Source: Dyella_A sp049445995 (GTDB taxonomy: Bacteria > Pseudomonadota > Gammaproteobacteria > Xanthomonadales > Rhodanobacteraceae). Taken from it: a stretch of 64,000 bases of DNA. How positions within the stretch are numbered: the first letter of the stretch is position 1; each line of letters starts with the position of its first letter. Positions 1 through 7,563 of the stretch are shown in pieces. The notes beneath the pieces are model-generated. The model was given only the letters and a program-made list of their open reading frames with translations, had not been told where the DNA came from and ran no database searches. Position numbers and translations under genes: made by a program. Where the stretch lies: positions 62,001-126,000 of the forward strand of contig NZ_JBMSDZ010000002.1 in assembly GCF_049445995.1 (NCBI RefSeq), read 5' to 3'.

Positions 1-414
1 GGCCTGGCCTGGCTCAACGCCGCCGGCAAGACCGGCACCAGCAACGACACGCGCGACAGCTGGTTTGCCGGCTTCACCGGTGACCGCCTGGCGGTGTTCT
101 GGATCGGCCGCGACGACAACAGGCCCACCGGCCTGTTCGGCGCCACCGGCGCGCTGCGCGTGTGGCGCGATCTGTTCGCCAGGCTGCCCACGCGTCCGCT
201 GTCGGCCGATCCCGGCCCCGGGCTGGAGCTGGCGTGGATGAATCCGTCCGACGGCAAGCGCACCGACCCGCAGTGCGAGGGGGCGCGCCAGTTTGCCGTG
301 GTGGCCGGCAGCCTGCCGCCGGATACCGAGGGTTGCTTCTGGCAGCGCATCGGTGATTTCTTCGGCGGCGGCCACGACCATCCGCCGCCGCCCAATCCCG
401 CTCCCGTGCCGTAG
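1..414 (+). CDS. mrcB: Penicillin-binding protein 1B, C-terminal part (cut by window start)
   Basis: The reading frame is open from the first base and encodes the last 137 residues of a class A PBP. The KTGTSND motif near residue 10 is the third transpeptidase active-site motif (KTG box), followed by the usual DSWFAGFTGD stretch and a WIGRDDN segment. These enzymes polymerise and cross-link peptidoglycan in the periplasm while anchored in the inner membrane. The tail ends in a proline/histidine-rich segment. The glycosyltransferase domain and catalytic serine lie outside the window. The next gene starts 5 bp downstream, so the two are probably co-transcribed. The 1B assignment rests on general resemblance of the C-terminus and is less certain than the family. 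Confidence 0.85.
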   Translation, partial: GLAWLNAAGKTGTSNDTRDSWFAGFTGDRLAVFWIGRDDNRPTGLFGATGALRVWRDLFARLPTRPLSADPGPGLELAWMNPSDGKRTDPQCEGARQFAVVAGSLPPDTEGCFWQRIGDFFGGGHDHPPPPNPAPVP

Positions 415-419
415 ATCCC

Positions 420-950
420 ATGTCCGTGCGTCGTTCCCTGCGTTTGCTGGTTTCCGCGTCCGCCATCGTGCTGGGCGGCTGCGCCCTGTTCGCCGCGCCG
501 CCACCGCCCACGCCGGCCCGCGCGCCGCGGCCGAACTACGATCTGGTGGCCTCGATCCGCGCGGCCGGCGCGCGCGAACAATCCATCATCGACGTGACCC
601 CGCTGCGCGATCCGGCGGTCGCGACGCTGCAGGAAGGAGCACGGGCGGACGAGCGCGCCGGCCGCTACCCCGCCGCCGCCGCCAAGCTCGACCAGGCGCT
701 CAGGCTCAGCCCCGAGTCGCCCGACCTGCTGCAGGATCGCGCCGAGATCGCCGTGCGCATGCGCGATTTCCCGCTGGCCGAAAAGCTGGCGCAGCAGTCG
801 TGGTCGCTCGGCCCCAGGCTCGGCCCGCTGTGCGCGCGCAACTGGCAGACCGTGGTGGAAATGCGCCTGCAGGCCGACGACCGCGCCGGTGCCGCCAGCG
901 CACGCAAGTGGATGCAGACCTGCCACAAGGCCGGCGTCAACCGCTACTGA
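420..950 (+). CDS. TPR-like lipoprotein
   Basis: This 176-residue protein begins with a lipoprotein signal peptide: basic start, hydrophobic stretch and a lipobox VLGGC with the lipidated Cys at residue 21. A proline-rich linker and then helical TPR-like repeats follow (about residues 70-110; GRYPAAAAKLDQALRLSPES is one repeat). It is therefore an outer- or inner-membrane-anchored periplasmic protein. It starts 5 bp after the PBP1B gene. That neighbour suggests a role next to the peptidoglycan synthase, comparable to the LpoB idea, but no LpoB homology is visible and this role is only inferred. Two cysteines near the C-terminus (CARNW and QTCHK) could form a disulfide. Confidence 0.75.
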   Translation: MSVRRSLRLLVSASAIVLGGCALFAAPPPPTPARAPRPNYDLVASIRAAGAREQSIIDVTPLRDPAVATLQEGARADERAGRYPAAAAKLDQALRLSPESPDLLQDRAEIAVRMRDFPLAEKLAQQSWSLGPRLGPLCARNWQTVVEMRLQADDRAGAASARKWMQTCHKAGVNRY

Positions 951-1065
951 AAGGTTCTGCCCACCGGTTTGTCTCGTGCTCTTCGCAAGGACGCCAGAGT
1001 GGGCCGTTGCCCTTGTCGAACCGGTAGCTCGGGCGTCGTGTGGTGGTCATCGACACCGTCGGGCT

Positions 1066-1135
1066 GTCGGGGCTGAAGCCCCTCCCACAGCGTTCCGCAT
1101 GGTTTTGATCTTGTGGGAGCGGTTTCAGCCGCGAT
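1066..1135. repeat. REP-type palindromes, family B (GTGGGAGCGGTTTCAGCCGCGA)
   Basis: Two oppositely oriented short palindromes lie between the lipoprotein and helicase genes. The copy at 1112-1135 reads GTGGGAGCGG then TTTCAGCCGCGAT, a GCGG/CCGC hairpin preceded by GTGG. The copy at about 1066-1090 is the inverted, divergent partner (GGGGCTGAAGCCCC, then CTCCCAC). The same family recurs at 55543-55648. The GTRG foot plus imperfect hairpin is the known layout of REP elements recognised by RAYT transposases; that these two copies belong to such a system is inferred. Confidence 0.75.
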
Positions 1136-1202
1136 CGAATCTCCCCTGATTCGACGGAGCCGGCCTCTCGTCGCACAACCTACCCTCCGCCATACTTGGC
1201 GG

Positions 1203-3167
1203 ATGATCGATCCCGATGACGCCGCGTCCGACGACGTCGGCGCGCTGCTCGGCGCCGACGGTCCGTTCGCCCGCGAGCTGCCCAACTTCGCCGCGCGCGC
1301 CGCGCAGCAGGACATGGCGCGCGCGGTGGCGCACGCCATCGCCGAGCGCGAGACGCTGATCGCCGAGGCCGGCACCGGCACCGGCAAGACCTTCGCCTAC
1401 CTGGTGCCGGCGCTGCTGTCCGGGGCGCGGGTAATCGTCTCCACCGGCACCAAGGCGCTGCAGGACCAGCTGTTCTTCCGCGATCTGCCGCGGGTGCGCT
1501 CGGTGCTCGGCAGCCGGCTGAAGACCGCGCTGCTGAAGGGCCGCGCCAACTACCTGTGCCTGTACCGGCTCGACCAGACCGTGCGCGACGGCGGCAGCGT
1601 GGACGCGGTGCAGGCAAACCAGCTCGCCGCCATCCGCGCCTGGTCGGCGCGCACGCGCCACGGCGACCGCATGGAGCTGGCCGAGGTGCCGGAGGAATCG
1701 CCGCTGTGGCCGCGGGTCACCTCCACGCCGGAGAACTGCCTGGGGGTGGAGTGCGCGTTCTACGACGACTGCCACGTGGTGAAGGCACGGCGCGAGGCGC
1801 AGGAGGCCGAGGTGGTGGTGGTGAACCACCATCTGCTGTTCGCCGACCTCGCGCTCAAGCAGGAGGGCTTCGGCGAAATCCTGCCCGGCGCGCAGGCGTT
1901 CATCCTCGACGAGGCGCACCAGGTGCCGGAGCTGGCCGGGCAGTTCTTCTCGCAGAGCGTGAGCGCCCGGCAGCTGTCCGAACTGGGCCAGGACACGCTG
2001 GCCGAATGTGCCGGCATCACCGGCGCAGTCGGCCTGCTGCTGGAGCCGGTGGAAGCGCTGCAGGGCGCGCTGAAGAAGCTGCGCGCGGCGATGGAGTCGC
2101 TGCCCGCGCGCGGCCCGTTCGCCGAGCTGGAGCGCCGCGCCGCCGTGCGCGACGGCCTGCGCGAGGTGAGTGAACTGGTCGCCACGCTGTCCGACCAATT
2201 GGCCTCGCAGGCCGAGCGCTCGCGCGGCTTCGCCAACGTCTACGAACGCTCGCTGGCGATCAGCGAGCGGCTGGGGCGCATCGTCGAAGGCCAGGCGGGG
2301 GAGGCGCGCGGGCAAGATGTGCGCTGGTACGAGCTGTTCCCGCGCGGCTTCGCCATCCACGCCACCCCGCTGGACCTGGCCGCGCCGCTGCGCGCGATGC
2401 GCGAGCGCACCCGGGCGGCGTGGATCCATACCTCGGCCACGCTGTCGGTGGGCGGCGACTTCGGCCACTTCGCGCGCCAGCTGGGGCTGGACGATCCGCA
2501 GACGCTGAGCCTGGAAAGCCCGTTCGACTATGCGCGCCAGGCGCTGTGCTACCTGCCGTCCGGGCTGCCCGATCCGGCCGCGCGCGACTACACCGACCGG
2601 GTGGTCGAGGCCGTGTTGCCGGTGCTGCAGGCGTCGCACGGTCGCGCATTCCTGCTGTTCACCTCGCACCGCGCGCTGCGCCGCGCCGCCGAGTTGCTGC
2701 GCACGCGCGTGCCGTGGCCGCTGTTCGTGCAGGGCGAGGCGCCGCGGCACCGGCTGTTGGAGCAGTTCCGCGCCAGCGGCCACGGCGTGCTGCTGGGCGC
2801 GGCGAGTTTCTGGGAAGGTGTGGACGTCGCCGGCGAGGCGCTCAGCGTGGTGGTGATCGACAAGCTGCCGTTCGCCGCCCCCGACGATCCCGTGCTGCAG
2901 GCCCGGCTGGAAGCGCTGGAGCAGGCCGGCATCAATCCGTTCATGGCCTGGCAGGTGCCCAGCGCGGCGATCGCGCTCAAGCAGGGCGCGGGGCGGCTGA
3001 TCCGCGACGTGCGCGATCGCGGCGTGCTGGTGCTGTGCGATCCGCGATTGATGAGCAAGGGCTACGGCAAGCTGTTCCTCGCCAGCCTGCCGCCGATGCC
3101 GCGCACGCGCGAACTGGGCGATGTGCGTGCGTTCTTCGCGGCGCCGGCGGCGGGCGAGGATCTATAG
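1203..3167 (+). CDS. ATP-dependent DNA helicase, DinG/YoaA (XPD-like) family
   Basis: This 654-residue superfamily 2 helicase carries Walker A AGTGTGKT at residues 56-63, and an FeS-domain cysteine set (YLCLY, then NCLGVEC and DDC). It also has a DEAH box (ILDEAHQVPE), and in the second RecA-like domain the motifs FWEGVDVAGE and QGAGRLIRD. The XPD/DinG group unwinds DNA 5' to 3', and YoaA in E. coli works in damage tolerance with the polymerase III chi subunit. The ATG at 1203 was preferred over an in-frame start at 1113 because the added residues resemble no helicase N-terminus and are encoded by the repeat-bearing spacer. It stands alone; the next 360 bp hold no intact gene. Confidence 0.9.
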   Translation: MIDPDDAASDDVGALLGADGPFARELPNFAARAAQQDMARAVAHAIAERETLIAEAGTGTGKTFAYLVPALLSGARVIVSTGTKALQDQLFFRDLPRVRSVLGSRLKTALLKGRANYLCLYRLDQTVRDGGSVDAVQANQLAAIRAWSARTRHGDRMELAEVPEESPLWPRVTSTPENCLGVECAFYDDCHVVKARREAQEAEVVVVNHHLLFADLALKQEGFGEILPGAQAFILDEAHQVPELAGQFFSQSVSARQLSELGQDTLAECAGITGAVGLLLEPVEALQGALKKLRAAMESLPARGPFAELERRAAVRDGLREVSELVATLSDQLASQAERSRGFANVYERSLAISERLGRIVEGQAGEARGQDVRWYELFPRGFAIHATPLDLAAPLRAMRERTRAAWIHTSATLSVGGDFGHFARQLGLDDPQTLSLESPFDYARQALCYLPSGLPDPAARDYTDRVVEAVLPVLQASHGRAFLLFTSHRALRRAAELLRTRVPWPLFVQGEAPRHRLLEQFRASGHGVLLGAASFWEGVDVAGEALSVVVIDKLPFAAPDDPVLQARLEALEQAGINPFMAWQVPSAAIALKQGAGRLIRDVRDRGVLVLCDPRLMSKGYGKLFLASLPPMPRTRELGDVRAFFAAPAAGEDL

Positions 3168-3526
3168 CAGCCTGTCGGACCTTTTGCTCGGCCGTACTGC
3201 GTGCGTTCCGGCAGGCTTGCACTTCGGGATCGCCATGGCCGAGTCGAATTCCTCGGAGTCGTCGGCCGTTGCAGCCGAGCGCCACGGAAGGGTCGGTGAG
3301 GCGCTGGACTTTCCGGCCTGCAGGCATCCTCAATGCCGTCATACCCGCGAATGCGGGAATCCATTGTGCTTTTGCGGTAGAGCCAAATGGATTCCCGCGT
3401 TCGCGGGTATGACGCCGAGAAATTGACGGGAGTCGCGGGTGTCGTGGCAGAGGGCGCGTCGCGGATGACATCGACGCCCAAGCGGTATCGCGACGTGCTG
3501 CTGCCGGCGTCCGCACCAGCGCCATC
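3168..3526. other. Gene-free spacer with one palindromic repeat
   Basis: Between the helicase stop and the VOC remnant I see no intact gene. The stretch contains the palindrome described at 3338-3413. Immediately before the VOC remnant there is in-frame sequence without similarity to a VOC N-terminus, consistent with a deleted gene. Confidence 0.6.
3338..3413. repeat. 76-bp near-perfect palindrome (dRS3/REP-like)
   Basis: The arms at 3338-3364 and 3387-3413 are inverted copies of 27 bp with a single mismatch, separated by a 22-bp spacer. Each arm contains its own small hairpin (CCCGCGAATGCGGG on the left, CCCGCGTTCGCGGG on the right) next to GGATTCCC/GGGAATCC. The ATTCCCGC...GCGGGAAT core is like the short inverted repeats known from Neisseria (dRS3) and many beta/gammaproteobacteria. 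Only this copy was found in the window. Confidence 0.8.
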
Positions 3527-3745
3527 GTGTGGACGCCGTTCGCGCAGGGCACCGGTTATTTCGGCGACCCGGCGCAGCCGTTCATGCTCAATTTCCGGGT
3601 GGACGATCTCGATGCGCTGCTGGCCCAGCTGCGTGCGGCCGGCGTCTGGGTGGACGAGCAGCGCGAGGACGGCGAATACGGCCGCTTCGGCTGGATTCGC
3701 GATCCGGAAGACCATCGCGTCGAGTTGTGGCAGCCGCTGGGATAA
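3527..3745 (+). pseudogene. VOC/glyoxalase-family protein, C-terminal remnant
   Basis: The frame encodes about 72 residues matching only the C-terminal half of a vicinal-oxygen-chelate domain: TGYFG, QPFMLNFRVDDLDALLAQL, and the closing strand RDPEDHRVELWQP with the typical metal-ligand Glu. Intact relatives are about twice as long and begin with a DPEA...FYR...LG segment, which is missing. The upstream sequence in the same frame does not resemble a VOC N-terminus. The only start available is a GTG without a clear ribosome binding site. I read it as a gene that lost its 5' half. Expression as a small protein cannot be excluded. Confidence 0.6.
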
Positions 3746-3890
3746 GCTCGGGCGTCGTCGTACGCAGCCGCGTTGCAGACGGTCGCGCCGGCGCTTGGTG
3801 CAGTGCAAGGTACATACGTATTCAGGTCGAGCCGGCGCCGACGGCGTCGCAGAATCGGCGGGACTTCAACATCAGGGGTGGGAACACACG

Positions 3891-5312
3891 ATGGCAACGA
3901 CTGAAACCACGGCGGACGCCGAACAGCACGCCACGCTGCGCGTGGTGGTGATCGCGGCGGCCGCCGCGCTGGGCGGCTTCCTGTTCGGCTTCGACACGGC
4001 GGTAATCAACGGCGCGGTGGATGCCGTGCGTGGCGCGTTCGCCCTCAACGCGGGCGAGATCGGCATCACCGTCTCGTGCGCGCTGCTCGGCTCGGCCGCC
4101 GGTGCCTGGTACGCCGGTCCGCTGGCCGACCGCTTCGGCCGCGTGCGCACCATGCAGGTGGCGGCGCTGCTGCTGGCGGCCAGCGCACTCGGTTCGGGCC
4201 TGACCTTCAGCGTGTGGGATTTGATCCTGTGGCGCGTGGTCGGCGGCGTCGGCGTGGGCATGGCGTCGGTGATCGCGCCCACCTACATCGCCGAAGTCTC
4301 GCCAGCGCGGGTGCGCGGGCGGCTCGGTTCGATGCAGCAGCTGGCGATCGTGCTCGGCATCTTCGTCGCCTTGCTCAGCGACGCCTGGCTGGCCGGGGCG
4401 GCCGGCGGTGCAGCGAACAAGTTCGCGTTCGGTCTCGCGGCGTGGCGCTGGATGTTCCTGGTGGCGGTGGTCCCGGCTCTGATCTACGGCGCGCTGGTGC
4501 TCGGCCTGCCGGAGTCGCCGCGCCACCTGGTGGCCAAGGGCCGGCTGGCCGAGGCCAAGGACGTGCTGCGCCAGGTGCTGGGCATGAGCAGCGACAGCGC
4601 GCTGGACAAGAAGGTGGACGACATCGCGCATAGCCTGAAGGTGGAATACCGCCCGCGCCTGCGCGACCTGCGCGGTCCGGCGGCGGGTCTGCTGCCGGTG
4701 GTGTGGGTGGGCATCCTGCTGTCGGTGTTCCAGCAGTTCGTGGGCATCAACGTGATCTTCTACTACTCGTCCACGCTGTGGCATTCGGTGGGCTTCAGCG
4801 AGGCCGACTCGTTCACCATCACCGTGGCCACCTCGGTGGTGAACGTGCTGGTGACCCTGGTGGCGATCGCGCTGGTCGACAAGATCGGCCGCAAGCCGCT
4901 GCTGGTGGTCGGCTCGGCCGGCATGGCGCTCACCCTCGGCGTGATGGCGTGGTGCTTCTCGCAGGCGACCGGCAGCGGCGCCAACCTGGTGCTGCCGCAC
5001 TCGGTGGGTCCGGTGGCGCTGGTGGCGGCCAACGCCTACGTGGTGTTCTTCGGCCTGAGCTGGGGTCCGATGGTGTGGGTGCTGCTGGGCGAGATGTTCC
5101 CCAACCGCATCCGCGCGATCGCGCTGGCGGTGGCGGCCTCGGCGCAGTGGCTGGCCAACTTCGTGATCAGCTCCACCTTCCCGGCGCTGGCGCAGATCGG
5201 CCTGACCTTCGCCTACGGCCTGTATGCCGCCTTCGCGCTGATCTCGCTGTTCTTCGTGCTCAAGGCCGTGCGCGAGACCAAGGGCATCGAGCTGGAAGAC
5301 ATGCAGGGCTGA
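3891..5312 (+). CDS. Sugar porter family MFS transporter (sugar:H+ symporter)
   Basis: This 473-residue protein is predicted to have 12 membrane helices. Sugar-porter signatures are present: GGFLFGFDTAVINGA in TM1, DRFGR after TM2, PESPRHLVAKGR before the central loop, QQFVGINVIFYYS in TM7, DKIGRK, and GPMVWVLLGEMFPNRIRA near TM10. The family includes XylE, GalP and Glf, which carry hexoses or pentoses with protons across the inner membrane; the exact sugar cannot be read. The ATG at 3891 fits the family N-terminus; the much longer in-frame extension crosses repeat and remnant DNA and was rejected. A hairpin at 5331-5361 follows the stop. Confidence 0.9.
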   Translation: MATTETTADAEQHATLRVVVIAAAAALGGFLFGFDTAVINGAVDAVRGAFALNAGEIGITVSCALLGSAAGAWYAGPLADRFGRVRTMQVAALLLAASALGSGLTFSVWDLILWRVVGGVGVGMASVIAPTYIAEVSPARVRGRLGSMQQLAIVLGIFVALLSDAWLAGAAGGAANKFAFGLAAWRWMFLVAVVPALIYGALVLGLPESPRHLVAKGRLAEAKDVLRQVLGMSSDSALDKKVDDIAHSLKVEYRPRLRDLRGPAAGLLPVVWVGILLSVFQQFVGINVIFYYSSTLWHSVGFSEADSFTITVATSVVNVLVTLVAIALVDKIGRKPLLVVGSAGMALTLGVMAWCFSQATGSGANLVLPHSVGPVALVAANAYVVFFGLSWGPMVWVLLGEMFPNRIRAIALAVAASAQWLANFVISSTFPALAQIGLTFAYGLYAAFALISLFFVLKAVRETKGIELEDMQG

Positions 5313-5330
5313 GGCACGCGCTCTTGCAGG

Positions 5331-5361
5331 ATCGGGCCGGCGCGCCTGCGTCCGGCCCGAT
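5331..5361 (+). terminator. Stem-loop after sugar porter gene
   Basis: A perfect 10-bp stem (ATCGGGCCGG / CCGGCCCGAT) closes an 11-nt loop, 18 bp after the stop codon. There is no downstream T-run, so it may act with Rho or only stabilise the 3' end. Confidence 0.5.
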
Positions 5362-5447
5362 ATCGTCATCGCGCCCGCGGCGCACCGCCCGGGCGCAGCC
5401 ATCCGGCCGCGCTGTCATGCCCGTTCCGCCGATGCGAGAATGCGCGC

Positions 5448-6146
5448 ATGAACCTGCTTGCGATCGAAACTTCCACCGAATCGTGCTCCGTCGCCCTCGT
5501 GCATGGTGAGGAGGTGATCGCGCGCAGCGAACTGGCGCCGCGCCGCCACGCCGAACTGGTCTTGCCGATGGCCGATGCGCTGCTGGCCGAGGCCGGCATC
5601 GGACGCCACGCGCTGGACGCGGTTGCCGTAGGCCGCGGGCCGGGCGCCTTCACCGGCGTGCGACTGGGCGTGTCGCTGGCGCAGGGCATGGCGCTGGCGC
5701 TGGACGTACCTGTGGTGACGGTGTCCTCGCTCGCGGCGCTGGCGCTGGAGGCGCCCGACGACGACAGCGACGCGGCCATCCTCGCCGTGATCGACGCCCG
5801 CATGGGCGAGCTCTACGTGGCCTGCTACCGACGCGATGGTCTTTGCGGCCTGATCGCGCTAGACGACGAGCGGGTCGTCACCGCCGAGTCGCTGCTGCTG
5901 CCTCCCAGCGATGCCTGGCATGTGGTCGGCAGCGGCTGGGCGACCTACGCCGAGGTGCTGGGCGAACGGCTGGCCGGACGCGTCGTGCGATCGGCGCACG
6001 GCGATCGCTTTCCGCAGGCCGCGCACGTGGCGAGCCTCGCGGTGCGCGAGTGCGCCGCCGGTCGGGCGCAGGCGCCCGAGCTGGCGCTGCCGGTGTACCT
6101 GCGCGACAAGGTGGCGTTGACGCTGGCGGAGCAGGGCAAACGCTGA
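5448..6146 (+). CDS. tsaB: tRNA threonylcarbamoyladenosine biosynthesis protein TsaB
   Basis: The 232-residue protein has the ASKHA-type start MNLLAIETSTESCSVAL and the GRGPGAFTGVRLG motif (about residues 64-76) of TsaB. TsaB is a catalytically inactive TsaD paralogue that bridges TsaD and TsaE in making t6A37 on ANN-decoding tRNAs in the cytosol. Length matches E. coli TsaB (about 231). It reads away from sorB (convergent), and about 178 bp separate them without an evident feature. Confidence 0.95.
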   Translation: MNLLAIETSTESCSVALVHGEEVIARSELAPRRHAELVLPMADALLAEAGIGRHALDAVAVGRGPGAFTGVRLGVSLAQGMALALDVPVVTVSSLAALALEAPDDDSDAAILAVIDARMGELYVACYRRDGLCGLIALDDERVVTAESLLLPPSDAWHVVGSGWATYAEVLGERLAGRVVRSAHGDRFPQAAHVASLAVRECAAGRAQAPELALPVYLRDKVALTLAEQGKR

Positions 6147-6324
6147 CTCCGTCTCTGCCTGCCGCCCGTTGACAACAACATGTGCCATAGGCTTTCGGAC
6201 ACACTTGGCCAAAAGTCAGCTAAACGCTCGCTCCATCATCCATGACCTGCTCAGTTCCATGACGAATCGGGCTTGCCCCCATCATGACGGTCACCGCAAC
6301 GACACCACCACCCGGCATGGCCTG

Positions 6325-6675
6325 TTAGTCGGATGGCTGCGACGCGTTGACCTTGGTCATGTAGAGCGTGAGCGGTTCGATGTCCGAGTCCAGGAGCGGT
6401 GCGCCGTAAACCTTGCGCATCTTGATGATCTCGCTACGCCACTCCGCTTCCGACAGCTTGGGCTGGAGCAGCACCATGTCGGCGGAGTGACAGATCAGGC
6501 ATTTGCCGGACAGCTCGGAACCCGGGCCGGATGGAAATTGAGCCGTACTGACCGGGAGATCCACGCTGACCGAATGAATCGCGATCGGTGCCGGCCGCGC
6601 GTGCTCAGCGCCGATGGCACCTGCCGTCAGGGTTGCCAGCGCGATCGCGGTGCCGAGTATGTGCAGCTTCTTCAT
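6325..6675 (-). CDS. sorB: Sulfite:cytochrome c oxidoreductase, cytochrome c subunit (SorB-like)
   Basis: A 116-residue periplasmic protein with a cleavable signal peptide (residues 1-24, ending GAIGAEHA) and one haem-binding motif CLICH, plus methionines (e.g. in IKMRK) that could be the distal ligand. Its position 10 bp after sorA and its size match SorB, which takes electrons from the molybdenum subunit SorA and passes them to soluble cytochrome c. The ATG at 6675 starts the signal peptide; the in-frame extension to 6774 overlaps sorA and was rejected. Because sorA upstream is disrupted by an IS, this gene may be silent or driven by an IS promoter. Confidence 0.8.
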   Translation of the reverse strand: MKKLHILGTAIALATLTAGAIGAEHARPAPIAIHSVSVDLPVSTAQFPSGPGSELSGKCLICHSADMVLLQPKLSEAEWRSEIIKMRKVYGAPLLDSDIEPLTLYMTKVNASQPSD

Positions 6676-6685
6676 GACGATCTCC

Positions 6686-7563
6686 TCAGACCACGGTGAC
6701 CTTGATCGATTCGATGACGTTGCGCATGTATCCACCCGGATTCCAGTTCGCGGTGCTCGGCTGCACCACGCCATCGCTGTTGACCGCCTTGACCATCAGT
6801 TCCTTTTCGCCCTTGGACGAAGGCGTGAACTGGGCGTTCCAGCGCCGGAAACTGTACTTGCCGTAGTCCTCTTCTAGTGCGGCCTCCTTCCAATGGGCAC
6901 CGCCATCGCTGGACCACATGACCTTGGCCAATCCGGTATCGCCGCCGAAGGCGATGCCGCGCACGGCGACGGCATGACCGGCCGGAACCTGACTGCCGTC
7001 ACTGAGATTGGTAATGAACGAGCGCGGCACCAAGCGGTTGATCGGCACCGTTTTGAATCCAGTCTGGCCGGGGTTGACGCTGGCGTGGGGCGTGTCGGGA
7101 ATGCGGTAGGCCGTAGCCATCCAGAAGTTGTCGTCAGGCTTGTCCAGCACCTCGACGTCGTTGAGCATCTTGACCCAGTACGTGGCAAACCAGCCCGGTA
7201 CCACCAGGCGTGTGGGAAAGCCATTGAGTAAGGGCAGGGCCTCGCCGTTCATGCCGTAGGCAATCATCACCTCGCCATCACGCGCATGATCCAGGTCAAG
7301 CGATTTCAGGAAATCGGGCGTGCCCGGCAGGGTGCCGCTGTCCATGCCGTTGAAGCGGACCTGCACCGCACCAGGCTTGACGCCCGCCCGGTCGAGCACG
7401 TCCTTGAGGCGTACTCCAGTCCATTTAGCACAACCCATCGCGCCGTTGCCCCACTGGCCCCCGGCGACGCGCGGGTTGAACAGACCGCGCGAGTTGCCCG
7501 AGCACTGGTTGACCGCAGCCAGCTCAACCGGCTCGAACTCGGTCATCAGCTGTTTCAGGCTCA
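6686..7563 (-). pseudogene. sorA: Sulfite dehydrogenase molybdenum subunit SorA, C-terminal part (split by IS)
   Basis: This is the 3' part of the SorA coding sequence. It holds the sulfite-oxidase-fold region with the Mo-ligand cysteine in NQCSGNSRG, the TRLVVPGWFATYWVKML segment and the C-terminal Mo-co dimerisation domain (VPAGHAVAVRGIAFGG, MWSSDGGAHW, NPGGYMRNVIESIKV). Family members oxidise sulfite to sulfate in the periplasm. The part upstream of the IS is at 9152-9518. Joining 9518-9152 to 7560-6686 gives 1242 nt, exactly 414 codons (413 residues), so the gene was intact until the insertion. No further lesion is visible in this half. Confidence 0.85.

Noticed and set aside
3387..3890. 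N-terminal extension of the sugar porter
   Set aside because: It would translate the palindrome and VOC remnant region in another frame and resembles no transporter N-terminus.
6147..6324. Possible small RNA or gene between tsaB and sorB
   Set aside because: No frame with a ribosome binding site, no strong hairpin and no T-run were seen.
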